Shown one piece after another: positions 40,001-51,292 of a stretch of DNA of 64,000 bases; positions within the stretch are counted from its first letter, which is position 1; the number at the start of each line of letters is the position of its first letter. The notes below the pieces were generated by a model. It saw nothing but the letters and a program-made list of their open reading frames with translations, ran no database searches and was not told the origin of the DNA. Source of the stretch: Nocardia blacklockiae (GTDB taxonomy: Bacteria > Actinomycetota > Actinomycetes > Mycobacteriales > Mycobacteriaceae); the NCBI RefSeq assembly GCF_015477355.1, contig NZ_JADLRJ010000016.1, positions 62,001-126,000 on the forward strand, written 5' to 3'. Position numbers and translations under genes: made by a program.

Positions 40001-41868
40001 GCCGCGTCGGCGTGCGAGGAGATGTTGTTGGCGATGATCATGCCGACCTGGCTGATCAGCACGTACAGGATGATCGCCGCGGCCATCGCGCCGAACTGCT
40101 TGAGCCGCGCGTCCAGTCCCCACAGCGGGCGCAGGTCGATGTTGTTGCGGCGGATCGCGGGCAGCAGGCTCGCCGCCTGCGTGATCACGCCGAGCGTCAC
40201 GCCGGCGCCGAGCAGCAGCAGTTTCGGGTCGCTCATCCGCACCGGGTCGAGGGTGATCTCGCCCGGGGTGAGCGCGTAGAGCGCCAGCACCACCAGCACG
40301 ACGATGTTGTTCATGACCGGTGCCCAGGCGCCGGGCTTGAACGCGCCGCGCGTGTTGAGCACCGCCGTGAGCAGGGCGGACAGCCCGTAGAACAGGATCG
40401 CGGGGAGCAGCAGATAGGTCAGCGCGGTGGTGAGCGTGGTGTTCACCTTGCCGTCCGACGAGACGAACACGTGCGTCGCGAGGATGGGCGCGGCCGCGAC
40501 GGCGAGCACCGTCGCGATCATCAGGATGGTGGCCGCGGCCGTGACCAGGCGTCGGACGAAGGCCGCGCCGCCGTCGGGGTCCTCCTGCTCCGCGCGCACC
40601 AGGGTGGGCACCACGATCGCGGTGAGTACGGCGCCGAGCACCAGTTCGGCGATCATGTTCGGCATCAGGCTCGCCGAGGCGAAGGCACTGGCGATGGCCG
40701 GGCCGAGCACGGTCACCAGCAGCAGCTGTTTGCCGAAACCGGTGATGCGGCTGATCAGCGTCGCGATCGCGATGGAACCGGAATCGCGGACCAGGCGGCT
40801 GTTCGAGTTCTCCCGCGTCGCGACCGCCGCCTGCGGGGCGGTGCGCGGGTGGGCCGGGCGGGCCTCGCGGTCCGGCGGTGTGCCGCGCCGGGGCGGGCGG
40901 GCGTCGGACCGCGCGTCGGCGGGTAGGTCGCGGCGCGGGATCTTGTGCGTCGGCCCGTCCGGATCGATCGGTCCGCGGCCCGGCGGCACCGGCCGACCCT
41001 GCGGCGGCATACCGCGCCGCGCACCCGGCGGTCCGGGATGCGGCGCGCCGCCGGGACGAGCGTCGGGCGGCAACTGCCGCATCGGCCCACTCGGCGGCAT
41101 CCGCCCGTTGGGAGCATTGGGCGGCAGCGGACGCCCGGGCCCGCCCGGCGGCATCCGTCGCGCCGCATCGTTCGGCGGCATGCGCCGTCCGTCAGGATCC
41201 GGTGCGGCCATGCGGCGTGCGTCGGGATCCGGTGCGGCCATGCGTCGTGCCTCGGGATCCGGTGCGGCCATCCTGCGTGCGTCGGGATCTGGTGCGGCCA
41301 TCCTGCGTGCGTCGGGATCTGGTGCGGCCATGCGCCGGGCGTCAGGGTCTGGTGCGGCCATGCGCCGGGCGTCGGCGTCCAGCGGGGGCATGCGGCGCAC
41401 GTCCGGGTCGTCCGGCGGCATGCGACGGCCGGGATCGACCGACGGCATCCGAGGTGCGTCGGGCTCGCCGGGCGGCATGCGGCGTGCGTCGAGGTCGTTC
41501 GGGGGTATCCGGCGCGGGATGTCGTTCGGGGGGACGGGGCGTGCGTCGGGGTCGTTCGGCGGGACCCGGCGGATCGAACCGCTGGGCGGCACTTGGGAAT
41601 TCGGGCCCGGTGGGACGCGACGCACCGGACCGCTGGGTGGGGGCACGGGAGTGCCGCCCGGTGGTACCGGCGGGATCGGACCGCTCAGCGGGACCGGGCG
41701 GCGCGGCGGGTGCGGTGGGGCCGCGCGCCGGGGGTCACCGGGGGGACCGTCGATCGGCGGTGCCGGACGGGGTCGGTTGCGCTCCCAAGGTGCGGCGGGC
41801 GCGCGGCGCGGTGCGGGCTCCTCATCGTCGGGACCCGTGCGCCGGGGTCGGTCGTCATAGTCGCTCAC
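37066..41868 (-). CDS. murJ: MurJ/MviN lipid II flippase fused to pseudokinase
   Basis: A 1600-residue protein; the GTG start at 41868 has GGAGG 4 bases upstream. In order it has a Pro/Arg-rich cytosolic N-terminus (about 350 residues) with decapeptide repeats, and then the MurJ core of about 14 membrane helices (from SNSRLVRDSGSIAIATLISR). A long cytosolic linker is followed by a pseudokinase (about 1180-1400), where VALTFV replaces VAIK and HRD/DFG are missing. One membrane helix (MMWILVGLGVLAALVVGVII) leads to an external discoidin-like domain (ATVFSPEGTPDSPAAVASVL onward). Mycobacterial MviN has the same core architecture and binds FhaA when phosphorylated. This one is about 400 residues longer. 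Confidence 0.93.
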   Translation of the reverse strand: MSDYDDRPRRTGPDDEEPAPRRAPAAPWERNRPRPAPPIDGPPGDPRRAAPPHPPRRPVPLSGPIPPVPPGGTPVPPPSGPVRRVPPGPNSQVPPSGSIRRVPPNDPDARPVPPNDIPRRIPPNDLDARRMPPGEPDAPRMPSVDPGRRMPPDDPDVRRMPPLDADARRMAAPDPDARRMAAPDPDARRMAAPDPDARRMAAPDPEARRMAAPDPDARRMAAPDPDGRRMPPNDAARRMPPGGPGRPLPPNAPNGRMPPSGPMRQLPPDARPGGAPHPGPPGARRGMPPQGRPVPPGRGPIDPDGPTHKIPRRDLPADARSDARPPRRGTPPDREARPAHPRTAPQAAVATRENSNSRLVRDSGSIAIATLISRITGFGKQLLLVTVLGPAIASAFASASLMPNMIAELVLGAVLTAIVVPTLVRAEQEDPDGGAAFVRRLVTAAATILMIATVLAVAAAPILATHVFVSSDGKVNTTLTTALTYLLLPAILFYGLSALLTAVLNTRGAFKPGAWAPVMNNIVVLVVLALYALTPGEITLDPVRMSDPKLLLLGAGVTLGVITQAASLLPAIRRNNIDLRPLWGLDARLKQFGAMAAAIILYVLISQVGMIIANNISSHADAAGPTIYQNAWLLLQLPYGVLGVTLLTAIMPRLSRNAAADDTPAVVDDLSVATRLTMIALIPVVTFLTMAGPQVGEALFGYARFAEDAERLGQAVSWSAFTLIPYALVLIHLRVFYAREQVWTPTWIVLGITTVKVLFSALAPMIASSAEQVVIVLGVATGLGYAVGAVIGGYLLHQSLGDLRMANVGRTVTRVVLASVAGAAVALIVDQVIGLSNLHHGIGALFRVAVDGIVMFGLAFGLMRLAGIPEIVAITVAISRRLGITPPAPDLGLDDTDADMHDTMVLPRPDFDAPYYYRYDPYLDSQQTMVLPVIRPGAVDRTGGSEFPYPVRQRNANAGSGTRGVGDAGTRAEPDVGRVGDVPGATPTYRTSTHQGEGGTRVSDDAAGGVPAADPADGAGTVRTDDVVSGQTPADPGDAEHAAAAQGAPEAGDEQSLPPRDSAYDTGMLPVGSPEMPPMRVEPPSRRAQRGPKLMPGASVAGGRYRLLADHGGARGLKFWQALDVKLDREVALTFVDADQKAVDNSGHDGPQAILSRTLRLGRINSPGLARVLDVVRGSSGGIVVAEWTPGRSLREMAETRPSPIGAARSIRALAAAAELAHRGGGSLSIDHPDRVRISASGDAVLAFPGTLSDADAQSDVRGLGAMLYALITARWPIRTGGVSGAAASVGGLRLADFGADGTPVEPRQIRPETPFEISAVAVRSLESNKGVRTAATVQHVLEQASVVDQKTDFIPVLRLGQRATSAPDESLADPELLAAEKERSQRMMWILVGLGVLAALVVGVIIWWLLSIFAPGDAEAPLNEQRKLGLTTASVAPVNPNSGAPEATASPDGAVPVRPTAATVFSPEGTPDSPAAVASVLDGNPTTVWHTDQYFQQFPALKKGVGVVATLGSPSKLSKVIIDSPSPGTVVEVRTSPTATPTLDQTQLIGQATLADGATEIPLRAGQPARYVLIWITSLANSGGQFQTSIADLRFDAAP
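41191..41370 (-). repeat. six tandem 30-bp units in murJ
   Basis: Six consecutive 30-base units (41191-41220 and so on to 41370) encode the decapeptide DPDARRMAAP with few changes. The flanking sequence holds more diverged copies (RRMPP-type) for about 200 bases on each side. The units differ mainly at third positions, indicating some age and selection on the peptide. Confidence 0.9.
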
Positions 41869-41986
41869 CGCGCCTCCCCGGACGACCGGACAGTCCGCGG
41901 CCATGCGGTACGGGGGGTGGGCGTGGGTCGATCAAGGTGCGACGGGATGCCCCGTGCGGCGGTGCTCGTGTCCGAGCCGGCGTCGC

Positions 41987-44542
41987 TCATGGTCCCTCCT
42001 GTCGCTGCAGCACCCGCTTCCGCGCGCGCAGGTATCGGTTCAGCCTGCGCCGCTTCCCCGGGTCCAACCCCTCGTCGGCCGGATCCGGCTGCCCCCGGAA
42101 GCGCCGCCACAGTCGGCGACCGGCCAGCAGGAGCAGCAGCGCACCGGCACATGCGGTAATTATCGCCAACGCTTGACCGTATGCGTTGGACCGCACCGAG
42201 ACCGACGTGGCGTTGCCGAGCGCGATCCCGTCCGGTGTGGTAATGGAGATCGGAATCACCAGATTACGGCTGTCGCTGACCTGAGTCGGGATTTGGAACG
42301 ACCGCGTCCCCTCGGCGGGCAATTGCTGCTCGCCGATGTCGGTGATGTTCGTCTCGGCGGGCGCGCCGATCTCGAACCGGATCCGGATCGCGACGGGAAG
42401 TTCGTTGCGCGCCACCAGAAGCAGCGGACTCTGCTCGGACGCCAGCGTGTACACCCCGCCCGGCGGCAGCACCGTGACCGAGCGGAACAGGTTGTCCATC
42501 GTCCGCGTGACCTGGTCGACGCGGCGCTGCGCGGCGGTGTCCGCCTGTGTCCCGGCGCTCGTTCGATCCGACATGGTCAGCGACCGCACCAGATCGTTGC
42601 GCAGCGGCGTGACGAAGGTGCGCGGCGTCGGTTCCTGCTGCGGCACCTCGACCAGCGCACCGGTCAGGTCGGTGATCCGCCGCGCCTGCTCCTGAATCGG
42701 CGCGATGAACTGGTCGGGCACCGCGGCGGCCGCGGCCTCGGCCCGATAGTTCACGTCGAAGGGCCGCGGGTCCGGCGGCAGCGCCAGCACGTCCTGGAAC
42801 GACCGCGGCGTGGCCAGGCCGCTGCGGAACAGCAGATCGAGCTGCCCGAGCAGGGCGGTCGCCTCGTCACGGCCCGCCCCCCACTGCTGCGGCGGCATGA
42901 AGAACACCGACCGCGGCCGCTCGGCCTGCGGATTCAGCGCCGACCACGACACCGCCCCGAGCGCGTCCTGCAACCGGGCCGCGCGCGAATCGTTCGTCAC
43001 TTCGTAGCGGACGCCGTCGGGGGTGAACGGCGGCGTCGGCGGATTGGAGCCGACGGCAGCCAGCGCGGTGGCCGACCAGGTGTCGAAGGTCGCCACCCGC
43101 ATGCCGGGCTCGGTCGGCGCGGTCGTCGTCGACGCCGGCGCGGTGATGCCGGGCAGCCGCACCATTTCCGGACTGGGCGTATCGGTCTCCCCCGTCACCG
43201 CCGCCGTGCTGCGGACCGTCGCGCCCTCCGCCCGCGACACCCCGGAACCCGTTGCGGTATCGAGGGAATCGGCCGGCGCCACGGCATTGTCGGCGAGCAC
43301 CGAGGTCTGGTAGCCGTGCCCGGCGAGCAGCGTGGCGCCCTCCGCGTCGAGGCTGCCCGACGCCGGCAGTGCCACTCCGCGCACCGATTTCACCGACAGC
43401 AGCGAGTCCACGATGTCGGCCGGTGCGTCGATGGCGCGGGCGGTCAGCTCCGGATCGTGCACCGCGGCCAGCGCGCCGATGTCGACCTGCGCGAACGGCA
43501 GCGCCACGGTGCACATCGAGGGCGCCAGTGTGCGCAACCGGTCCAGCCAGGATTGGGCGGCCGTGGAACCGGCGCCGTCCCGGGTCGGGCCGTCGGGATC
43601 CGACGGGCTCGCCAGCACGCGATAGCCGTCGATCATGTCCGAAACCGTCAGCAGCAGATCGGGATCGATCGCCAGGCACACCGCGCTCGCCAGACCCGGC
43701 CCGGACCGCCCCGGCTCCCGCGCCGCATCGGGCCGCACCGTCGACTCCAGCGCGGACAGCAGCTGATCCAGGCGACCGCCCGGCGCCAGCTCGCCCGCCA
43801 GCTCGTCGTCGGTCAGCAGGTCCTTGCCGTCCACCGACCCCGGAATGCCGGCCACCCGGCGCGGCCGATCCGCCAGCGGCCACACCATCGTGGTCGCCAC
43901 CGGCGCGTCGGTGTTCGGCGGAACCGCTTGCGCCCCCGCCTCTTTCGCATCGGTCGAGGTCGGCGGCAGGCCGACCACCGGCAGCAGGAAGCGGGCGTCG
44001 TCGAGCCGGGCCTGATTGCCGTAGGCCGGTTCGCCGTTGACGTTCAACAACAGCGGATACACCCCGGGCTCGGTGATCCCCAGCGACGACGAGACCGGGG
44101 CGCCGCCGCCGTGCACGCCGTCGCGCACCCCGATCCGCAGCGAGAACTGCTTGCGCTGCCCCGGCGTCAATTGCTCGGTGACATCCTGGAACGGCGCGAC
44201 GACGTCGTAGTTGACCTGATCGAGCCGCAACGTCGACCGCAACCCGCTGGGCGTCGTGATGGCGCTCGCGCGCTGAATGCGCACACTCACGTCGTCGACC
44301 ACCCGGTCGCCGATATTGGTCACCGTCCCCGACACCGTCAGCACCGAATCACTGCTCGTGGTCACCGTGTTCGGCGTCACCGAATCGAGCGTCAGCTTGA
44401 GAAATTTCGGCGCCGACGTGGACGAGCCGCTGCCCGCGGGCTGCGCCGCGGCCGGGCCGGCGAACGGTGCGGCGAGCACCGCCAGCGCCAGCGTGACGAG
44501 CATCGGCGCCCACCGGCGTCGATGGTGGTCCGCACGCGTCAT
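41987..44542 (-). CDS. large exported membrane protein, DUF6049 (Rv3909-type)
   Basis: An 851-residue protein; its ATG overlaps the mutT4 stop by 4 bases. It has a signal peptide ([20 protein letters not shown], cleavage near AAAQP) and then an external region. That region contains an immunoglobulin-like N-terminal domain ([20 protein letters not shown]) and a polysaccharide-deacetylase/amylase-like middle part ([17 protein letters not shown]). A second beta domain and one C-terminal membrane helix ([20 protein letters not shown]) with a basic tail follow. In M. tuberculosis the equivalent Rv3909 also lies between mviN and mutT4 and is essential. Its precise function is unknown; the position before murJ suggests envelope assembly. 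Confidence 0.85.
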   Translation of the reverse strand: MTRADHHRRRWAPMLVTLALAVLAAPFAGPAAAQPAGSGSSTSAPKFLKLTLDSVTPNTVTTSSDSVLTVSGTVTNIGDRVVDDVSVRIQRASAITTPSGLRSTLRLDQVNYDVVAPFQDVTEQLTPGQRKQFSLRIGVRDGVHGGGAPVSSSLGITEPGVYPLLLNVNGEPAYGNQARLDDARFLLPVVGLPPTSTDAKEAGAQAVPPNTDAPVATTMVWPLADRPRRVAGIPGSVDGKDLLTDDELAGELAPGGRLDQLLSALESTVRPDAAREPGRSGPGLASAVCLAIDPDLLLTVSDMIDGYRVLASPSDPDGPTRDGAGSTAAQSWLDRLRTLAPSMCTVALPFAQVDIGALAAVHDPELTARAIDAPADIVDSLLSVKSVRGVALPASGSLDAEGATLLAGHGYQTSVLADNAVAPADSLDTATGSGVSRAEGATVRSTAAVTGETDTPSPEMVRLPGITAPASTTTAPTEPGMRVATFDTWSATALAAVGSNPPTPPFTPDGVRYEVTNDSRAARLQDALGAVSWSALNPQAERPRSVFFMPPQQWGAGRDEATALLGQLDLLFRSGLATPRSFQDVLALPPDPRPFDVNYRAEAAAAAVPDQFIAPIQEQARRITDLTGALVEVPQQEPTPRTFVTPLRNDLVRSLTMSDRTSAGTQADTAAQRRVDQVTRTMDNLFRSVTVLPPGGVYTLASEQSPLLLVARNELPVAIRIRFEIGAPAETNITDIGEQQLPAEGTRSFQIPTQVSDSRNLVIPISITTPDGIALGNATSVSVRSNAYGQALAIITACAGALLLLLAGRRLWRRFRGQPDPADEGLDPGKRRRLNRYLRARKRVLQRQEGP

Positions 44543-45090
44543 TGTCTGCCGTTCTCCATCCGGTCGATCAGACGGTTCGCGACCTCCGCCAGCCGGCGCT
44601 CGTCGGCGTAGGCGAGCCGGGTGTCGAGCTCGCTCAACGGCACCCACGCCACCTTGGTGACCTCGACGTCGGCATCGGACAGCTCGCCGCCCACCGACCG
44701 CATCAGATAGTGATGCACGGTCTTGTGTACCCGGCGGCCCTCGGTGACGAACCAATAGTCGATACTGCCGAGCTCGGCGACGACCACCCCGTTGATCCCC
44801 GTCTCCTCCGCGACCTCACGCACGGCCGTCTGCTCGGCGGTCTCCCCCTCCTCGATATGCCCCTTCGGCAGCGACCACAGTAGCCGACCCCGCCGGTCGG
44901 TGCGCCCGATCAACGCCGCGCAGCGCTGCTCCCCCGGACCGTCCAAACCGTCGACGACCAAGCCGCCCGCCGACGTCTCACGCACCGTACGCATGCGCGG
45001 TTTGCCCCTGCGGGGGTCCGCCGCATTACCGGCCGAACCGCGGCGCCGGGGCTGGCGACGTCGACTGTTCGCGCGATCGGCCGGAGACAC
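44539..45090 (-). CDS. mutT4: Nudix hydrolase MutT4
   Basis: A 183-residue Nudix hydrolase with a GTG start at 45090. About 35 basic N-terminal residues precede the domain [18 protein letters not shown]. The complete Nudix box is seen in [20 protein letters not shown] followed by TGI, and the segment LLWSLPKGH before it is typical. The MutT4 group hydrolyses nucleoside di/triphosphates; the exact substrate cannot be read from the sequence. It is first in an operon with the DUF6049 and murJ genes and divergent from pcnA. Confidence 0.9.
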   Translation of the reverse strand: MSPADRANSRRRQPRRRGSAGNAADPRRGKPRMRTVRETSAGGLVVDGLDGPGEQRCAALIGRTDRRGRLLWSLPKGHIEEGETAEQTAVREVAEETGINGVVVAELGSIDYWFVTEGRRVHKTVHHYLMRSVGGELSDADVEVTKVAWVPLSELDTRLAYADERRLAEVANRLIDRMENGRQ

Positions 45091-45136
45091 TGCGCCAGTC
45101 TAGCTGTGTTGAATTGCGCCGCCTTCGGCGTCGCGG

Positions 45137-45233
45137 GGTTTGCGGCGCTTTGAGGCTCGGTTTTCGACGGCCTCCGCTTGCTCCTTCGTCGCTTGCGCGG
45201 AGACCGCCGAAAACCGAGCCCGCGCCGCAAACC
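45137..45233. repeat. large imperfect inverted repeat between mutT4 and pcnA
   Basis: Inner arms 45154-45177 and 45197-45220 are complementary at 22 of 24 positions around a 19-base loop. Outer arms 45137-45147 and 45223-45233 add 11 perfect pairs. It lies in the 221-base gap between divergent starts, a place where a terminator is not expected. It may be a palindromic mobile repeat, an operator or an insulator. Confidence 0.8.
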
Positions 45234-45311
45234 GTGCGGGGTTGCTTGTCGGTTTCGGGGGACCAACTAAGCTGCGTTTCCGTGGTTTCGCCGACTTCCG
45301 AGGATGCGTCT

Positions 45312-46760
<1,449 letters not shown>

Positions 46761-46766
46761 CTCTGC

Positions 46767-47585
46767 TCAGAAGATGACGAGCGTGGTGCCCGCGACGATC
46801 GCCGAGCGGATCTGCGCGAGATCGAACGACCCGGTGATCTCGGGCAGGTCGATGCGGAACCGCACCCGGTCGCCGTCGCGGTCGGCGCGCACGACGGTGA
46901 TGTTCTTCGGCAGTTCGGTCAGCGGCAGTGGCGCGACCCGCACCCATCGCCGCGGCACCCGCACCCCGAACCAGCTCGCCCGGTGCACCGCGACGCGGAC
47001 CAGGTTCTCCGCGACCGACGCGTCCACCACCGCCCGGAGGCCCCGCCGCCGGTGCCGGGCCGTGATCAGGCCGGTGCGCGGATCCACCCCGAGTTCCCAG
47101 TCCAGCTGCCAGTCGTTGAGCCACGCGACCAGCGCCGCGGTGGTGACCGTGCCGGTGACGTCGAGATTCGTGGTGCGCACCTTGGTCGGCACGCCCGGAA
47201 TCAACCGGACGCCGTGCGCGACCACGGTCATCTCCTCGATCGGGTGGCCGTTCCAGGAAAGCTCGGCCAGCTCCGTCTTGCTCTGGAAGTGCGCGCCGCG
47301 GCGGCGCACCTTCAGCACCCGCAGCGTCGCCGTCAGCTCGTGCCCGAGCAGGGTGGCATTGACCTCCCGGCCACCGAACTGACTCAGAATCCCCTCGCTG
47401 AGCAGGGTCAGCAGCGCGTCGGGCAGCAGCGCGGTGACGGTGCCGGCACTCAGGTCGGCGACCGGATCCAGCCAGGCGCTGGTGAACGCCGCCCACTGGT
47501 CCAGCAGACCCGGGTCGAGCAGGCGCCGACCGACGTCGACGGCGCGCAGCGGCGACCAGGTCTTGGGATCGAAGTAGGTGGCCAT
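46767..47585 (-). CDS. conserved hypothetical protein, possible lipid-binding fold
   Basis: A 272-residue protein starting at 47585. No signal peptide is seen. The N-terminal third is helical (WSPLRAVDVGRRLLDPGLLDQ, LPDALLTLLSEGILSQFG). The rest alternates short beta strands (EVNATLLGHELTATLRVLKV, TKVRTTNLDVTGTVTT, GLRAVVDASVAENLVRVAV), reminiscent of the DUF2993/LmeA lipid-binding group, but I do not recognise a signature. It converges on pcnA with 6 bases between stops. Function unknown. Confidence 0.65.
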   Translation of the reverse strand: MATYFDPKTWSPLRAVDVGRRLLDPGLLDQWAAFTSAWLDPVADLSAGTVTALLPDALLTLLSEGILSQFGGREVNATLLGHELTATLRVLKVRRRGAHFQSKTELAELSWNGHPIEEMTVVAHGVRLIPGVPTKVRTTNLDVTGTVTTAALVAWLNDWQLDWELGVDPRTGLITARHRRRGLRAVVDASVAENLVRVAVHRASWFGVRVPRRWVRVAPLPLTELPKNITVVRADRDGDRVRFRIDLPEITGSFDLAQIRSAIVAGTTLVIF

Positions 47586-47723
47586 GATTGCTTCGAGAGT
47601 ACTGGCCGCGGGTGACAGCACACGCCCGTCGTCGGTGACTTCTCCATAAACACTGGGTCGCACAGCCGCATCCTCGGAGGATCCGCCGTTGTTGCGCCGA
47701 TTTTTCGGACCTATGCTGCTGGC

Positions 47724-48128
47724 GTGGCCAGCTTGCGAATCCGTGACGCCGCCGAACTGCTCGGCGTCAGCGACGACACCGTGCGCCGGTGGATCGATAC
47801 CGGCGCCCTCGCCGCGCACAAGGACGGGTCGGGGCGGCTGGCGATCGAGGGCCGCGACCTGGCGGTGCTCGCGGCCGAGCACGCGCGGACGCCGCGGACG
47901 CGGCTGGGCAGTGCCAGTTCGGCACGCAATCGGTTACCCGGACTGGTCACCCGCGTGGTGGCCGACGGGGTGATGGCACAGGTGGAGATGCAATGCGGGC
48001 CGTTCACGGTGGTATCGCTGATGAGCAGCGAGTCGGTGCGGGAACTCGGGCTGGAGCCGGGCAGCGTGGCGGTGGCGAGCGTGAAGGCGACCACGGTCGT
48101 CGTCGAGACGCCCGCCGCGCGCGGCTGA
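47724..48128 (+). CDS. HTH-TOBE molybdate-responsive protein
   Basis: A 134-residue protein. The N-terminal MerR-like helix-turn-helix reads [20 protein letters not shown], with [18 protein letters not shown]. The C-terminal TOBE/Mop domain reads [20 protein letters not shown], then [15 protein letters not shown] and [21 protein letters not shown]. Such HTH-Mop fusions bind molybdate and are encoded next to modABC, as here. It probably senses molybdate and regulates or buffers the transporter. The modA frame begins within or just after its 3' end. Confidence 0.9.
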   Translation: MASLRIRDAAELLGVSDDTVRRWIDTGALAAHKDGSGRLAIEGRDLAVLAAEHARTPRTRLGSASSARNRLPGLVTRVVADGVMAQVEMQCGPFTVVSLMSSESVRELGLEPGSVAVASVKATTVVVETPAARG

Positions 48129-48148
48129 GGCGGGGCCGCCGGATCGGC

Positions 48149-48892
48149 GTGGCGGCTGCGGCCGCGGCGCTCACGGTGGCGCTCGCCGGCTGCGGTGCCG
48201 CCGACTCCGGCTCCGGCACGACCACGGTGACCGTGTTCGCGGCCGCCTCGCTGAACAAGGTCTTCGGCGAACTCGGCGCCGAATTCGAGGCGGCGCACCC
48301 GAATACGAAGGTGGCCTTCTCCTTCGCCGGTTCATCGGATCTGGCCGCGCAGCTGAACCAGGGCGCGCCCGCCGACGTGTTCGCCTCCGCCGATACCGCC
48401 AATATGGACAAGGCGGTGCAAGGTGGGCGGATCACCGAGCAGCCGCGCCTGTTCGCCACCAACGTGCTCACCATCGTCACGCCGCCGGGCAATCCGAAAC
48501 ACGTTGCGTCGCTGGCGGACCTGACCCGACCGGGGTTGCGCCTGGTGGTGTGCGCGCCGCAGGTGCCCTGTGGTTCGGCCACCCGAAAGGTGACCACCGC
48601 CGCGAAGGTGTCGATCGCCCCCGTCAGCGAGGAATCCGCGGTGACCGATGTACTCGCCAAGGTGACCTCCGGCGAGGCCGACGCCGGATTGGTCTACGTC
48701 ACCGACGCCGCCGGAGCGAGCGACAAGGTAGCCCAGGTGCCCTTCCCGGAGTCCGCGAGCGCGATCAACTCCTACCCCATTGCGACCGTAGCGGATTCGA
48801 AGCACGCGGAACTCGCCCACCAATTCGAGGAACTCGTCACCGGACCACAGGGCCACACCGCGCTCTCGAACGCCGGTTTCGGAGCACCGTGA
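48149..48892 (+). CDS. modA: molybdate ABC transporter substrate-binding lipoprotein
   Basis: A periplasm-side binding protein for molybdate. The GTG at 48149 gives a 247-residue product with lipobox LAGC (Cys15), but without the usual basic start. The frame continues upstream through RRGRRIG without a normal start codon, so the true start may be non-canonical or lie within the preceding gene. ModA hallmarks: [46 protein letters not shown] and [14 protein letters not shown]. It is the first transporter gene of modABC; its stop overlaps modB. Confidence 0.92.
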   Translation: MAAAAAALTVALAGCGAADSGSGTTTVTVFAAASLNKVFGELGAEFEAAHPNTKVAFSFAGSSDLAAQLNQGAPADVFASADTANMDKAVQGGRITEQPRLFATNVLTIVTPPGNPKHVASLADLTRPGLRLVVCAPQVPCGSATRKVTTAAKVSIAPVSEESAVTDVLAKVTSGEADAGLVYVTDAAGASDKVAQVPFPESASAINSYPIATVADSKHAELAHQFEELVTGPQGHTALSNAGFGAP

Positions 48893-49928
48893 GAACCGCC
48901 GGGATCCCGCGTGCCGACGGCCGCTGCCCGAGCGTAGTGCGGCCGGTGGGGCGTGCTGTGCGGGCGGTGGTGCGCGGGCCTGGGCTGGCGGTGCCGGGGT
49001 GGTTGCTGATTCCCGCGCTGTTCGGGTTTGCGTTCGTGGCTGTGCCGCTGGTGGGGCTGGCGGGTGCGGTGGACTGGTCGGGTTTCTTCGAGTTGGTGTC
49101 CTCCCCCGCGTCGCGGGACGCGTTGTCGCTGAGCTTGCGGACGGCGCTGGCCAGTACCGCGTTGTGTGTGGTGCTGGGGGTGCCGATGGCGGTGGTGCTC
49201 GCCCGGGTGCGGTGGCGGGTGCTGCCGGTGCTGCGGGCGATGGTGTTGCTGCCCTTGGTATTACCGCCGGTCGTGGGCGGGCTCGCGCTGTTGTATCTGT
49301 TCGGGCGCAACGGCCTGCTCGGCGGGTGGTTGGAGGCGGCCGGGGTGCGGATCGCGTTCAGCACCACGGCCGTCGTGCTGGCGCAGGCCTTCGTCGCCCT
49401 GCCGTTCCTGGTGATCACGCTGGAGGGCGCGATGCGCACGGCCGGGGATCGCTACGAGCGGATCGCCGCCACCCTCGGCGCCGCGCCCGCGACCGTCTGG
49501 TGGCGAATCACCCTGCCCCTGCTGCGTCCCGCGCTCATCTCGGGCGCGGTCCTCGCCTTCGCCCGCGCCCTCGGCGAATTCGGCGCCACCCTCACCTTCG
49601 CGGGCAGCCTGCAAGGCCGCACCCGCACCCTGCCACTGGAAATCTATCTCCAACGCGAGGCCGACCCCGATGCCGCCGTTGCCCTTTCGCTGCTCCTGGT
49701 ATTGGTCGCGGTCCTGATCGTGCTGGTCGCCTACCGCCGGGTCGGCGTCGCCGAGAGCCGGGAGTGGGCGGGCGGCCTCTGGCGCTGGGGCGGCCCCGGG
49801 CAGGGCAGCAAGGAAGTCGGTAACCGAGCTGATTCCGGGGAGGGCGACAAGGAAATCGGCAACCGAGCTGGTTCCGGGCAGGGCGGCGAGGAAGTCGGCG
49901 ACCGAGGCGGTTCCGGGCGGGAGCGGTA

Positions 49929-49929
<1 letters not shown>
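48889..49929 (+). CDS. modB: molybdate ABC transporter permease
   Basis: A 346-residue permease. The GTG at 48889 overlaps the modA stop (GTGA). About five or six membrane helices are seen, with the EAA loop at [20 protein letters not shown] that contacts ModC. The transporter imports molybdate with ModA and ModC. After the last helix ([19 protein letters not shown]) there is an unusual cytosolic tail of about 50 residues. It consists of three 13-residue repeats and is absent from typical ModB proteins. modC starts within its stop codon (TAATG). Confidence 0.93.
49804..49920 (+). repeat. three 39-bp tandem repeats at the modB 3' end
   Basis: Units 49804-49842, 49843-49881 and 49882-49920 are in frame and encode [26 protein letters not shown] and [13 protein letters not shown]. 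The repeats lie just before the modB stop and modC start. Confidence 0.9.
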
Positions 49930-51179
<1,250 letters not shown>

Positions 51180-51292
51180 CGGGCGCATTCACGTCAGCGT
51201 CGCGTCTGTGCCCGCGTGGTGTAGCCGCGGGTGCTCGCGGCAGGGTGAGCGACAGCTCAACACGGACACCCGGACGCCGAAACCGCGGTCGC

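Noticed and set aside
41191-41370. Possible CRISPR-like array
   Set aside because: Units are contiguous 30-mers without unique spacers, in frame inside a coding gene.
40945-42159. Plus-strand frame opposite the murJ N-terminus with periodic Cys/His/Gly sequence
   Set aside because: The periodicity is explained by the 30-bp repeats of murJ read on the wrong strand.
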